DNA from: Hyphobacterium sp. CCMP332
GTDB taxonomy: Bacteria; Pseudomonadota; Alphaproteobacteria; Caulobacterales; Maricaulaceae
Reading direction: 5' to 3'
DNA: 64,000 nucleotides
NCBI RefSeq assembly: GCF_014323565.1
Contig: NZ_CP058669.1
Span: 1,391,501 to 1,455,500 of the forward strand
The position numbers and the translations under genes were made by a program. The notes beneath the pieces are model-generated. The model was not told the DNA's origin. It made no database searches and saw only the letters and a list, made by a program, of their open reading frames with translations. The number at the start of each line of letters is the position of its first letter. Positions within the stretch are counted from its first letter, which is position 1. Shown here one piece after another: positions 51,568-60,438 of this stretch.

Positions 51568-52401
51568 CTATGGAGTAATTCTCATCCAGGCCACGCGGCC
51601 GGGGCCGTAATGCGCGGAGATCTGCTGGACCACGATGTCGAATTCCGGAAGCGGGCTTGAGATCCAGCTTTCCAGTTCCGTCAGCAGCAACTGCGCGGCC
51701 GGCTGGGACACCTCGAACACGTGGCGGGTCTCTCCGGCAACCCTGATCGCGATTTGATACCGCTCGCTATCTTCGTTGAGGGGAACATCCGGTGAGACCC
51801 AGTCATCGCCTCCAATTCGGGCGCGCCGAACCCAGCTGATCTCATATCCATCGGTGACGCGGCGGGCTTTGAGATGGACGGGAGCCAGAGGCTGTTGATC
51901 CAGTCCCTGATAGACGGCCAATTCCGATGAATGCAGCGCGGCATCCGGCGTAACACCCGACGGCAGCGCCATGAACGACATTTCCTGACCGCGCTCATAA
52001 GCCTCCATGCCCAGCGTGGAAACGGTCGCATCCAGCACCACACATCGTGAATTTTCTGGCAGGTCAGTGAAATCGGTGGGGCCATCCGCCAGCAGCCCGC
52101 TCAGACGGTAACGCCGCTCTCCCACCAGCTCGGCATACCGGAATTGCAGCGTGAACCAGCGATTTGCTCCCCGTATCGCGAGCCGGTTGGCACCTGCCAG
52201 AACACGGAGATGCGAGTCAGACGAAAGGACGCCGCCGAACATTTCAACCGTCAACGACTGCGCCTCAACCCATCGGCCATCGGGGATGTCCCCCGGTGCG
52301 GTAATGACTTCACCGCCCGGCGACGGGTTGCCTATGGAAGATCGCGCGCGCCACTCGGCGTCTAAAGGCTTCCAGATGATGCCGTGCGCGCGCGGCGGCA
52401 T
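51568..52401 (-). CDS. Isolated C-terminal fragment resembling the gene transfer agent tail protein gp15
   Basis: The frame from ATG 52401 encodes 277 residues. The sequence from about residue 30 on, with LTVEMFGGVLSSDSHLRVL, ANRLAIRG and FRYAELVGERRYRLSGLL, followed by WVRRARIGGDDWVSPDVPL, matches my memory of the C-terminal end of the large GTA baseplate/tail protein (gp15, about 1,300 residues in Rhodobacter). No head, portal, tail or capsid gene is nearby, and the upstream DNA encodes an HTH protein in another frame. It may be a decayed remnant or a domesticated domain. The open frame has no internal stop. It could in principle be a chance resemblance; a profile search would settle it. 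Confidence 0.6.
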   Translation of the reverse strand: MPPRAHGIIWKPLDAEWRARSSIGNPSPGGEVITAPGDIPDGRWVEAQSLTVEMFGGVLSSDSHLRVLAGANRLAIRGANRWFTLQFRYAELVGERRYRLSGLLADGPTDFTDLPENSRCVVLDATVSTLGMEAYERGQEMSFMALPSGVTPDAALHSSELAVYQGLDQQPLAPVHLKARRVTDGYEISWVRRARIGGDDWVSPDVPLNEDSERYQIAIRVAGETRHVFEVSQPAAQLLLTELESWISSPLPEFDIVVQQISAHYGPGRVAWMRITP

Positions 52402-52558
52402 CGTCCTTCGAATATCGCCAGATCTGATGGCGGACCCAGTTTTCGCTGAGGGCCGTCTGAGTGGCGATATCCTCAAGTGTGGCTCCGGCTTCATACTGAC
52501 GGATCAGCAATTCCCAATCCCTGCGGTCCAACCGCCGCGCCTTCATTTCTCCGACCAT
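52310..52558 (-). CDS. Small helix-turn-helix protein overlapping the tail-like fragment
   Basis: The protein has 82 residues, highly basic. Residues about 18-45 (IRQYEAGATLEDIATQTALSENWVRHQI) read as a helix-turn-helix: Ala-Thr-LEDIA as the first helix and SENWVRHQI as recognition helix. The last 30 residues, rich in Arg and Ala, lie in an overlapping frame with the start of the tail-like fragment. A TATAAA with five bases before the ATG at 52558 suggests a leaderless transcript; an ATG at 52546 with GGAGA too close is the alternative. The DNA target is unknown. Confidence 0.55.
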   Translation of the reverse strand: MVGEMKARRLDRRDWELLIRQYEAGATLEDIATQTALSENWVRHQIWRYSKDDAAARARHHLEAFRRRVARAIFHRQPVAGR

Positions 52559-52664
52559 GCCGTTTTATAGCCCGGTGGCCGCGCGCTCCGGATCGCATGT
52601 CTGAACTAAAATACAATGGTTTGAATTGCTTGGGATTATCTCCGGAGACCTGAAGGACAAGGCC

Positions 52665-53120
52665 TCACTTATCCCCACTTTCGCCCGGCCAGTCCCGGAT
52701 GAAAGCCTCATAATCGGCATCATCGACGCGCATTTCGCTGGTGACCTGACCGCGCACCGACATGCCGGCCTTGAAGGTCGATTGCGGATCTCCGGTGACC
52801 AGCGGGTGCCAGTCCGGCAGGTCCCGGCCCTCATGCACCAGCCGGTAGGCGCAGGTTTTCGGCATCCAGGCCAGTTGCCCGACATTCTCCGGTGTCAGTC
52901 GCACGCAATCGGGCACCCGCGCCGAGCGGTTGGCATAATCGCGGCATTGCCCCGACGCACAATCATAGAGCTTGCAGGACAGCGAGGTCAGAACCCGGTC
53001 CCCGTCCTCATCCTCCAGCTGGACCAGACAACATTTTCCGCATCCGTCGCACAGCGATTCCCATTCCGCAGAGCTCATCTCTTGCAGTGATTTCACTTTC
53101 CAGAAGGGGGCATTGGACAT
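52665..53120 (-). CDS. YcgN-family cysteine cluster protein (UPF0260)
   Basis: The protein has 151 residues. The conserved cluster [14 protein letters not shown] (about 24-37) is followed by cysteines in [16 protein letters not shown] and VPDCVRL. This is the full YcgN/UPF0260 set, which may bind zinc or an iron-sulfur cluster. It is cytosolic and of unknown function. It is divergent from the penicillin-binding protein gene across 55 bases and stands upstream of the HTH gene with 106 bases between. Confidence 0.9.
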   Translation of the reverse strand: MSNAPFWKVKSLQEMSSAEWESLCDGCGKCCLVQLEDEDGDRVLTSLSCKLYDCASGQCRDYANRSARVPDCVRLTPENVGQLAWMPKTCAYRLVHEGRDLPDWHPLVTGDPQSTFKAGMSVRGQVTSEMRVDDADYEAFIRDWPGESGDK

Positions 53121-53175
53121 ATTCGCCTAAACCTTGCCACTTTGTGCGGGCTGATACCCGGCAGGGGAAATCCGG

Positions 53176-55128
53176 ATGACTGCTTTCAGAGCCGACCTTC
53201 TAGAGGAAAAGCGCCGCAAGCGCGAACGCCGCGCATGGTTTCTGACGGCAGGTTTTGCAGCAACCGTGATTATCGCCGGTATTATGGGCGGCATTTTCTG
53301 GCGGTGGGCCTTGTCCGACATGCCGTCCCTCCCCGCCAATCTTGAAATCCTGGCCGATGTCCGGCGCGAAAACAGCATCACATTGCTCGATATGAATGGT
53401 GCGGTGATTGATGTGCGGGGTCCGCTCTATGGATCACCGGTCGAGCTGGATCTTCTACCCGATCACGTCGCGCAAGCCTTCATCGCCATCGAGGACCAGC
53501 GCTTCTACGAACATTCCGGCGTTGATCTGCGCGGGACCTTGCGCGCTGTCTTTGCCAATCTTCGCGCTGGCGCGACGGTGCAAGGCGGCTCGACCATCAC
53601 CATGCAGCTGGTGAAAAACCTCGTCCTGACGCCTGAGCGGTCCATGCGGCGGAAAATTCAGGAAATGCGGCTGGCCTGGCAACTGGAACGGCGCCTGAGC
53701 AAGGATGAAATCCTGCAGCTTTACCTCAACCGCATCTATTTCGGTGCCAACGCCTACGGAATCGAAGCGGCGGCACGGCGCTATTTCCAGAAATCAGCCG
53801 CCGAGCTGACGATTGCAGAGGCGGCCATGCTGGCGGCCTTGCCCAAGGCGCCCAGCCGTCTGGATCCGACCAGCAATCTGTCCGCCGCAAGACAGCGTGC
53901 GGCCATTGTGCTGGAGGCAATGGAAGAGGCCGGATTCATTACCGCCGAACAACGCGCCGAGGCCGAGGCCAATCCGGCTTCGCCCATCGAGCCCGAGCCG
54001 GAAACCTATCGCGATCCGGCCGTGTTCGGTTATGTCTTCGATTACGCCGTCCAGCTCGCCGCAGCCGAGCTGGTCGTGCTGCCTGCCGACGCCATCATAC
54101 AGGTGACCATTGACGCGGACCTGCAGGAAGCCGCGCACCGCACCCTGACCGCCCGCATGGACGAGGAGAGCGAAGCGCAGGGTGCGGGCGAAGCCGCCCT
54201 CCTTGCGATGACACCCGATGGCGCGGTTCGTGCCATGGTGGGTGGCCGCGACTATCTGGCAACCCAGTATAATCGCGCCGCGCAGGCCCGCCGTCAGCCA
54301 GGCTCGGCCTTCAAACCCATCGTCTATCTGGCCGCCATTGAAGCGGGCGCATCACCCTTCAGCGTCTATTATGACGAGCCTATTGATCTGGAAGGCTGGC
54401 AGCCGCGCAATTTCGGCGGCAATTATCGCGGCCGCGTCACCTTGCAGGAAGCTCTGCGGCGCTCGATCAATACGGTCTCCGCACAGATCATCGACGAGAT
54501 CGGGCCGGAAACCGTTGTCGACATGGCCGGACGACTGGGTATTGAAACCGAGCTCCCGCCCCTCCCTGCCCTCTCTCTCGGCGCGGTCGAAGTGACGCTG
54601 CTGGAGTTGACGGCGGCCTATTCCACCATTGCCAATTCCGGGACGCGTCATCGCGCCCGCTTCCTGCAACGCATCACCAATTCGCGTGGTGATGTCTTGT
54701 GGGAGCATCCGGCCACCGAGCCGGAGCAGGTTGTCGAGGTAGCCGATGCGCTGACCATCTCGACCATGATGCAGGATATCGTCCTGTCCGGCACAGGAAC
54801 GGCCGCCCGTCTGCCGGACCGTCCGACGGCCGGCAAAACCGGCACCAGCCAGTCATTCCGCGATGCATGGTTCCTGGGCTATTCGGCCGACTATATTGCC
54901 GGTGTCTGGGTCGGAAACGATGACGATACGCCGACCAACAACGTCACCGGCGGCGGTCTGCCGGCTCGCATCTGGCGCGACTTCATGATGGCGGCCCATA
55001 ACAATTTGCCGGCGCGCCTGCTGGCGGCTCCGGCTCCGCGCGAACGCTCGGCCCATGAAGAGGAGCTGGCCGCTTTCTATTCCGAATTGCTGAATGCGTT
55101 TGAAGCGGAAGTGAATGCAATCCCCTAG
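53176..55128 (+). CDS. Class A penicillin-binding protein (PBP1A-type transglycosylase/transpeptidase)
   Basis: The protein has 650 residues. A cytosolic basic head and one TM helix (about 23-45) are followed by the transglycosylase domain with Glu106 in IEDQRFYEH and GGSTITMQLVKN. The transpeptidase domain has Ser377-AFK380 in QPGSAFKPIVYL, a SIN motif near 435 and Lys554-Thr-Gly in GKTGTSQSF. It polymerises and cross-links peptidoglycan. The protein is shorter than E. coli PBP1A and lacks an extra OB domain insertion, in line with the shorter PbpC/PBP1 forms. It is convergent with the channel gene. Confidence 0.93.
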   Translation: MTAFRADLLEEKRRKRERRAWFLTAGFAATVIIAGIMGGIFWRWALSDMPSLPANLEILADVRRENSITLLDMNGAVIDVRGPLYGSPVELDLLPDHVAQAFIAIEDQRFYEHSGVDLRGTLRAVFANLRAGATVQGGSTITMQLVKNLVLTPERSMRRKIQEMRLAWQLERRLSKDEILQLYLNRIYFGANAYGIEAAARRYFQKSAAELTIAEAAMLAALPKAPSRLDPTSNLSAARQRAAIVLEAMEEAGFITAEQRAEAEANPASPIEPEPETYRDPAVFGYVFDYAVQLAAAELVVLPADAIIQVTIDADLQEAAHRTLTARMDEESEAQGAGEAALLAMTPDGAVRAMVGGRDYLATQYNRAAQARRQPGSAFKPIVYLAAIEAGASPFSVYYDEPIDLEGWQPRNFGGNYRGRVTLQEALRRSINTVSAQIIDEIGPETVVDMAGRLGIETELPPLPALSLGAVEVTLLELTAAYSTIANSGTRHRARFLQRITNSRGDVLWEHPATEPEQVVEVADALTISTMMQDIVLSGTGTAARLPDRPTAGKTGTSQSFRDAWFLGYSADYIAGVWVGNDDDTPTNNVTGGGLPARIWRDFMMAAHNNLPARLLAAPAPRERSAHEEELAAFYSELLNAFEAEVNAIP

Positions 55129-55949
55129 CGCTTCATCTCCGCGCGCAGGGCCTTGAGTTCATCGCGTATGGCTTTCAGCTCCGCATGCAGGACTTCCCGG
55201 TCCTGCTGTGCTTCCGCCTCGGCCTCGAGCGCCCGCTCTTCCTCGTCATCGAAATGTTTCGATTGCAGCGAGTCCACGATCACGGCGATGAACATGTTCA
55301 GGACGGCAAAACTGGTCAGCACGATAAAGATCAGGAAAAACAGCCAGGCAAACGGGTAATTCTCCATCACCGGTCGCGCGACATCCATGGCCCAGCCTTC
55401 GAGCGTCATCACCTGAAACAGGGTGAAGGCCGATGCGCCCAGCGATTCAAATTGCTCCGAGGAGCCGCCGAACAGCTTCGTCGCCATGACAGCCGAGACG
55501 TAAAACATCAAAGCCAGCACGGCGAGGATCGCACTCATGCCCGGAATGGCCTTCATCAGGGCCTCTACGACTTTTCGCATTTCCGGCATGACGGAAAACA
55601 GGCGGAAGACCCGCAATATCCGCATCGCCCGCAATACCGTGAATGCGCCGGCATCCGGGAAAAGCGACACGGATACAATGATCAGATCGAACCAGTTCCA
55701 GCCGGATTTGAAGAAGCGCGGCCCGTAAGCCACCATTTTCAACAGCAATTCGATGACAAAGATCATCACGATGACCTTGTCGGCAAGCGGCAGCGCCTCT
55801 GAAAGAATGGGGACATCCACCGGATAGGTTTCAAGCCCGAGCATGACGGCATTGACGAGGATCAGCCCGGTTATGAAATTGATAAAGACCGGGGCCTCGA
55901 CTAATTTGACCAGCCGCTGCCGCCACCCTGTCTGCGCTTCGCTTGTCAT
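55125..55949 (-). CDS. Bacterial voltage-gated cation channel (NaChBac/NavAb family) with TLEGW filter
   Basis: The protein has 274 residues. Six membrane segments are visible. S4 carries four arginines at three-residue spacing (107, 110, 113, 116 in VLRAMRILRVFRLF). The pore loop is VMTLEGWAMD with Glu184 and Gly185. S6 and a C-terminal acidic neck (DDEEERALEAEAE) are followed by a heptad coiled coil (about 240-274), which assembles the tetramer. Canonical sodium-selective channels have TLESW; the Ser-to-Gly change recalls calcium-selective or nonselective channels. Expected in the inner membrane; a link to motility is seen in other bacteria. Confidence 0.93.
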   Translation of the reverse strand: MTSEAQTGWRQRLVKLVEAPVFINFITGLILVNAVMLGLETYPVDVPILSEALPLADKVIVMIFVIELLLKMVAYGPRFFKSGWNWFDLIIVSVSLFPDAGAFTVLRAMRILRVFRLFSVMPEMRKVVEALMKAIPGMSAILAVLALMFYVSAVMATKLFGGSSEQFESLGASAFTLFQVMTLEGWAMDVARPVMENYPFAWLFFLIFIVLTSFAVLNMFIAVIVDSLQSKHFDDEEERALEAEAEAQQDREVLHAELKAIRDELKALRAEMKR

Positions 55950-56096
55950 GCCGCCTGCTCCCGATTCTTGGACGCTTGATTATCGCCACCGGCAGCCGGG
56001 CGCAATCCTGCATAAACCGGTCTGTTAACCAAAAACGGCCACCGTTTCTTTACCGGTTTCGGTGATCTTGGAGAAAACAGAATTTCGGCGGGCTAA

Positions 56097-57182
56097 ATGG
56101 CGGTTCAATCCAATCTTCACAAACTGGTCGATCTCGCCAAGGAAAAGTCCAGCGAGCGCCGCCGTGAACTTCTCCGCGAAGTCACCGATCTCTTCTTTGA
56201 TGACGTCCCCCGGCAGGGATCCAGCGAGCTCGCACAATATGACGGCGTGCTGTCCCGGCTGGCGGAAGACACCGCAGAGGATGCACGGGTTGAGCTGGCC
56301 GCACGCTTCGCCGATGCGCCGCAAGCGCCGCACGGTCTCGTCATGCAGCTGGCGCGCGATGTGATTGAGGTGGCGGCACCCATTCTGAAAAGATCGCGCG
56401 CGCTGACAGAAGCAGACCTTCTGACCATTGCCGAAAATACCAGTCAGTCGCACCTGAAAGTGCTCACCACCCGCCCCACCGTGCCGGAAGCGGTCGCCGA
56501 TACGATTGTCCGGCGCGGCGACGATGACACCGTTGTTTCACTGGTCAGGAATACCGGTGCACAGATTTCCCGGGCCGCTTTCGAGAACATCACCGAACGC
56601 GCCGAGACCAATCCTGATTTCCATGCACCGCTGGTCGAGCGCAAGGAAATGCCGACCGATCTGCTCAACGACATGCTGACCGTGGTGGAAAGCCGTCTGC
56701 GCGACCAGATCCTGCAGAAATTTGATGGCGTTGATCCTGACGAATTACAGCAGGCCATTGATGCCTCTCATGCCCGTCTCGAATCCCGGCTGTCCAATGA
56801 CAAGGATGCTGACGAGGCCAAGCGCTTTGTGAATGCGATGAAACTGCGCCGCCAGCTGGACGGGGCCCTGCTCGTCCGCTTGCTGCGCGAGGGTCAAATG
56901 ATGCGTTGCGCGGCGGGATTGTCCATTATGACAGATACCGATCTGGGCACCGCCAAGCGTGCCCTTGAAAGCCCGAGTATCGATCCGCTCTGCCTGCTTT
57001 GCAAAGCGGGCGGGCTGGATCGCACGCTGTTTGTGACGCTGTCGGTCATGCGCAATGCCGGAAAGGGCGACGCCCTGCGGGATGCGCGCGAATATGGCCG
57101 CATCTTCGACGAATTGTCAGAGCGTGAAGCCCAGAGGGCCATGCGCTTCATGACCATGCGGAAGAACGCCAGCGCAGCGTGA
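56097..57182 (+). CDS. DUF2336 protein
   Basis: The protein has 361 residues. The N-terminal VDLAKEKSSERRRELLREVTDLF stretch (about 11-33) and the helical repeats up to about 210, including ENTSQSHLKVLTTRP and VRNTGAQISRAAFENITERA, are typical DUF2336. The remaining residues form further helices with paired cysteines in LCLLCKAG near 302. No signal peptide or membrane helix is seen. The family is almost confined to alphaproteobacteria and has no settled biochemical role. It is divergent from the channel gene, with 147 bases that must hold both promoters. Confidence 0.9.
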   Translation: MAVQSNLHKLVDLAKEKSSERRRELLREVTDLFFDDVPRQGSSELAQYDGVLSRLAEDTAEDARVELAARFADAPQAPHGLVMQLARDVIEVAAPILKRSRALTEADLLTIAENTSQSHLKVLTTRPTVPEAVADTIVRRGDDDTVVSLVRNTGAQISRAAFENITERAETNPDFHAPLVERKEMPTDLLNDMLTVVESRLRDQILQKFDGVDPDELQQAIDASHARLESRLSNDKDADEAKRFVNAMKLRRQLDGALLVRLLREGQMMRCAAGLSIMTDTDLGTAKRALESPSIDPLCLLCKAGGLDRTLFVTLSVMRNAGKGDALRDAREYGRIFDELSEREAQRAMRFMTMRKNASAA

Positions 57183-57187
57183 TCGCG

Positions 57188-58390
57188 TCAGGTTTCTTCG
57201 CCCGGATTTGCCGGCTGCTGGATGATCTTCTGCCGGGAATTCGATTCCGGCGGCAGGAAGACTTCTGATCCATCGTCCACGTATATTGTCTGTGACGGGA
57301 AGGCGAAGGCGGTGCCGGATTCTTCCACGATCTTCTTCAATTCAAATGCCAGCTCTTCCTTGATCCGTAGCCACTCCGTCCAGTTGGTTGTCACCGTGAA
57401 CGCGTAGAGCTTGAAGTCAATCGAGGACGGCCCAAAGGCGTCCACCCGCATGAAAGTGGTGACCTCCGGCGGTTTGGCAAATTCCGGATGGCCGAGAATA
57501 TAGCCCAGCGTCTTGTCGCGGATATAGGCCAGCTGTTCGGTCGTGGTCTTGTATTCCACACCGATGGCCCAGCTGATCCGGCGATGGGTCATACGCGAGA
57601 AATTGGTGACCGCATTATCCGACAGTTTCGAGTTCGGCACATAGACGGGGCCCTTGTCGAACCGGCGCACAACGGTCGAGCGGAAATTGATCTTCTCCAC
57701 CGTGCCTTCGACCACGCCGTCCACTTGCACCCAGTCACCGGGCAGGAAGCGGCGTTCGGTCAGGATCAGCACACCCGCGATCAGATTCTTGAACAAATCC
57801 TGCGCGCCGAGGCCCACGGCAACGCCGAACAGGCCGAGACCCGCAATGATCGGTCCGACGGGAATCGACCAGATTTCAAGCACAGCCGCCGCGCCGACAA
57901 TAACAAACAGTATCTGAAGCGACTTGGTCATCCAGTCGATCATCACCGGCGTCAGCGACTTTGCGATGGCATCCAGGCTGCGCGACACGGGCGTCACCGC
58001 ATTGTGCAGCGCCCAGAACATCGTGATCGCGATGAGCGACTGGACCAGCCGCGCCCCGATTGATTCCGGTCCGCCCAGACCGACAATCGTTGTGGCAATG
58101 AACAGACCGATGATGACCGGTATCAACTGGAAGGGGCCTGCCAGGGCGTCGACCACAGCGTCGTCTAGCTGATTAGCGGTCTTGCGCACGACCCGCCGCA
58201 TGGCGCTCACCAGCCAGCGTGAAATCATGCCGCGCAAGAACAGGGCGGCGATAACCGCCACCATGGCCAGCAGCCCCTGCCCGACGCTCGCGCCCAGAAA
58301 ACTCGTATTCCAGACGTCAATCACAAGCGACCAGAATTCCGTCGCTTGCGATTGGGCTGCACCGATCAGGGTGTCGTTGGACGTACTCAA
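57188..58390 (-). CDS. Mechanosensitive channel of the MscS family
   Basis: The protein has 400 residues with about five hydrophobic segments. The pore-lining TM3 region GLGLFGVAVGLGAQDLFKNLIAG (about 187-209) and the beta domain entry GDWVQVDGVVEGTVEKINFRSTVVR are diagnostic. It opens at high membrane tension to release solutes. The most probable start is TTG at 58390: AAGGAG lies eight bases upstream and the codon overlaps the prfC stop (TTGA). An ATG at 58432 inside prfC is the alternative. It forms an operon with prfC. Confidence 0.92.
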   Translation of the reverse strand: MSTSNDTLIGAAQSQATEFWSLVIDVWNTSFLGASVGQGLLAMVAVIAALFLRGMISRWLVSAMRRVVRKTANQLDDAVVDALAGPFQLIPVIIGLFIATTIVGLGGPESIGARLVQSLIAITMFWALHNAVTPVSRSLDAIAKSLTPVMIDWMTKSLQILFVIVGAAAVLEIWSIPVGPIIAGLGLFGVAVGLGAQDLFKNLIAGVLILTERRFLPGDWVQVDGVVEGTVEKINFRSTVVRRFDKGPVYVPNSKLSDNAVTNFSRMTHRRISWAIGVEYKTTTEQLAYIRDKTLGYILGHPEFAKPPEVTTFMRVDAFGPSSIDFKLYAFTVTTNWTEWLRIKEELAFELKKIVEESGTAFAFPSQTIYVDDGSEVFLPPESNSRQKIIQQPANPGEET

Positions 58391-59976
58391 CTGTTCCGCT
58401 CCTTGGCCCGCAGGAATTTCAGGTCCGGCCATTTTTCTTCCGAATAGCTGACTTCCCAGGCCGATTTGGCCAGGAAAACCGGATCGCCATCAATATCTTC
58501 GGCGATGGCACTCTTGTGACGATCCGCAAACTTTTCAATGTCCCCATCGGACCCGCTGATCCAGCGCGCCAGTTCATACGGCGCGGCTTCAAACGTTACA
58601 TCCAGCCCGTATTCGACCGCCACACGCTCGGCCATCACCTCGATCTGCAACTGACCCACAGCACCGACGATAAAGTCGCCGCCGATGACGGGCCGGAAGA
58701 GCTGGGTGACGCCCTCTTCGGCCAGAGATTCCAGGGCTTTCTTGAGGTGCTTGGCTTTCAGCGGATCTGCCAGACGCGCCCGGCGCAAGATTTCCGGTGC
58801 GAAATTCGGAATACCCGCAAACAGGATCTCGCCGCTTTCGCTCAGACTATCGCCAACACGCAACAGGCCGTGATTGGGAATGCCGATCACGTCACCGGCA
58901 AACGCCTCATCCGCGATTTCGCGGTCCTGGGCAAAAAACATGATCGGCGAAGACACGGTCAGGGCCTTGCCCTTGTCGGTTTTCAGCTTCATTCCGCGTT
59001 TGAATTTTCCCGACGCCAGCCGCAGAAAGGCGACCCGGTCGCGGTGGTTCGGATCCATATTCGCCTGCACCTTGAAGACAAATCCGGAAACTTCCTTGCC
59101 GCCGGGAGTGACTTCGCCCGGCGCTTTCCGGATCACCGCTTTTTCCGTCTGCGGTCCGGGCGCAATGTCGGCCAGCGCATCGAGCAATTCGACAATGCCG
59201 AAACGGCGTAAGGCCGAACCGAAATAGACCGGCGTCATATGCCCTTCGCGATAGGATTGGGGGTTGAATTCGGGGCACAATTCGCGCGCCATCTCCGTGC
59301 CCTCTTGGAGCTCGGCATACACATCCGGGCTAAGCAGTTTCCCGGCCTGATCGGCCGGCACGCGCTGGCCGGACGACATCTCGCCCTCATCCGGGCGGAA
59401 GGGGATGAATTCGTTGGTCTGAAGGTCCATGACCCCGCCAAAACGTTTTCCCGACGCCGCCGGCCATTGCATGGGCGCGGTGTCGAGCGCCAGCTTGTCC
59501 TGGATATCATCCAGCAATTCTTCCGGCGCGAGGGCTTCCCGGTCCAGCTTGTTGATGAAGGTCAGGATAGGGATATCCCGCAAGCGGCACACCTCCACCA
59601 GTTTCAGCGTCCGTGGCTCCACACCGCGCGCCGCATCCAGCACCATGATGGCGCTGTCGGCAGCGGTCAGCGTCCGGTAGGTGTCTTCCGAAAAATCCTC
59701 GTGCCCCGGCGTATCCAGCAGGTTGAACGTCAGGCCGCGATGCTCATACGTCATCACCGATGCAGAGACTGAAATCCCCCTGTCCTGCTCAATCTTCATC
59801 CAGTCAGACCGTGTTCGCCGGTTTTCACCGCGCGCCCGCACCTGACCTGCCATCCGGATAGACCCGGCTGCGAACAGCAGGTTTTCGGTGAGGGTGGTTT
59901 TACCGGCATCCGGGTGGGAGATAATGGCGTAAGTGCGCCTTTTGGCCCATTCTTCGCCCGATGAAGTCGCGCTCAT
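58387..59976 (-). CDS. prfC: Peptide chain release factor 3
   Basis: The protein has 529 residues. The G1 loop SHPDAGKTTLTENLL (about 20-34), G3 LDTPGHEDFSEDTYRT and G4 FINKLDRE establish a translational GTPase; the GTPase domain and later sequence (AGDVIGIPNHG, QLFRPVIGGD) fit RF3. It recycles RF1/RF2 from the ribosome. The MscS gene begins at its stop codon. About 70 bases lie between its start and the DUF1491 gene stop. Confidence 0.95.
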   Translation of the reverse strand: MSATSSGEEWAKRRTYAIISHPDAGKTTLTENLLFAAGSIRMAGQVRARGENRRTRSDWMKIEQDRGISVSASVMTYEHRGLTFNLLDTPGHEDFSEDTYRTLTAADSAIMVLDAARGVEPRTLKLVEVCRLRDIPILTFINKLDREALAPEELLDDIQDKLALDTAPMQWPAASGKRFGGVMDLQTNEFIPFRPDEGEMSSGQRVPADQAGKLLSPDVYAELQEGTEMARELCPEFNPQSYREGHMTPVYFGSALRRFGIVELLDALADIAPGPQTEKAVIRKAPGEVTPGGKEVSGFVFKVQANMDPNHRDRVAFLRLASGKFKRGMKLKTDKGKALTVSSPIMFFAQDREIADEAFAGDVIGIPNHGLLRVGDSLSESGEILFAGIPNFAPEILRRARLADPLKAKHLKKALESLAEEGVTQLFRPVIGGDFIVGAVGQLQIEVMAERVAVEYGLDVTFEAAPYELARWISGSDGDIEKFADRHKSAIAEDIDGDPVFLAKSAWEVSYSEEKWPDLKFLRAKERNS

Positions 59977-60046
59977 ATCGGTTCTTTGTCTTTGATGTTG
60001 TGAGGGCCGGACCTAATGGCCCCGGACGGAACTGGCAAGCCTCAAC

Positions 60047-60388
60047 TCAGGCTTCAACAGGCTCGGTCAGAAAGTGACGTCCTGAGCGGTCCTCGATTTC
60101 CACGACCCAGATATCCGGATCATCCTCCAGACGGCGGTCGCAATAGGTGTTGAGCCGTTCATCCTCGACCGGCTCGGGGCCGAGCGGCTGTATCCAGATC
60201 CGATGCCCGTCCATATCCCGCGCCGGCACATAGAAGTTGGACGTGCCATCCAGGCGGGAGACACGCACCAGAACCGCGCCGGCATCCACATCGCCCTTGC
60301 GGACGACGCCGCCCATGGCGCCCGCAACTTCTGCGCGCCTCAGGAGGGCCTGCACCCAGAATTCTGAACGAATTTGATTCATTTCCAT
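60047..60388 (-). CDS. DUF1491 protein
   Basis: The protein has 113 residues. The family core EFWVQALLRRAEVAGAMGGVV, followed by LDGTSNFYVPARD and CDRRLEDDPDIWVVEIED, covers its length. It is a small cytosolic alphaproteobacterial protein of unknown function. The start ATG may be 60388 or 60382. It lies upstream of prfC on the same strand by about 70 bases and is divergent from the BcsB-like gene. Confidence 0.88.
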   Translation of the reverse strand: MEMNQIRSEFWVQALLRRAEVAGAMGGVVRKGDVDAGAVLVRVSRLDGTSNFYVPARDMDGHRIWIQPLGPEPVEDERLNTYCDRRLEDDPDIWVVEIEDRSGRHFLTEPVEA

Positions 60389-60438
60389 TGATGGCAAGCC
60401 AATTGCTTAATAAAGTATGAATGGGTGGGGAGCGTATC

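Noticed and set aside
53176-55128. Penicillin-binding protein as part of a beta-lactamase or resistance island
   Set aside because: It is a housekeeping class A enzyme with complete motifs and ordinary neighbours; no resistance gene or mobile element is nearby.
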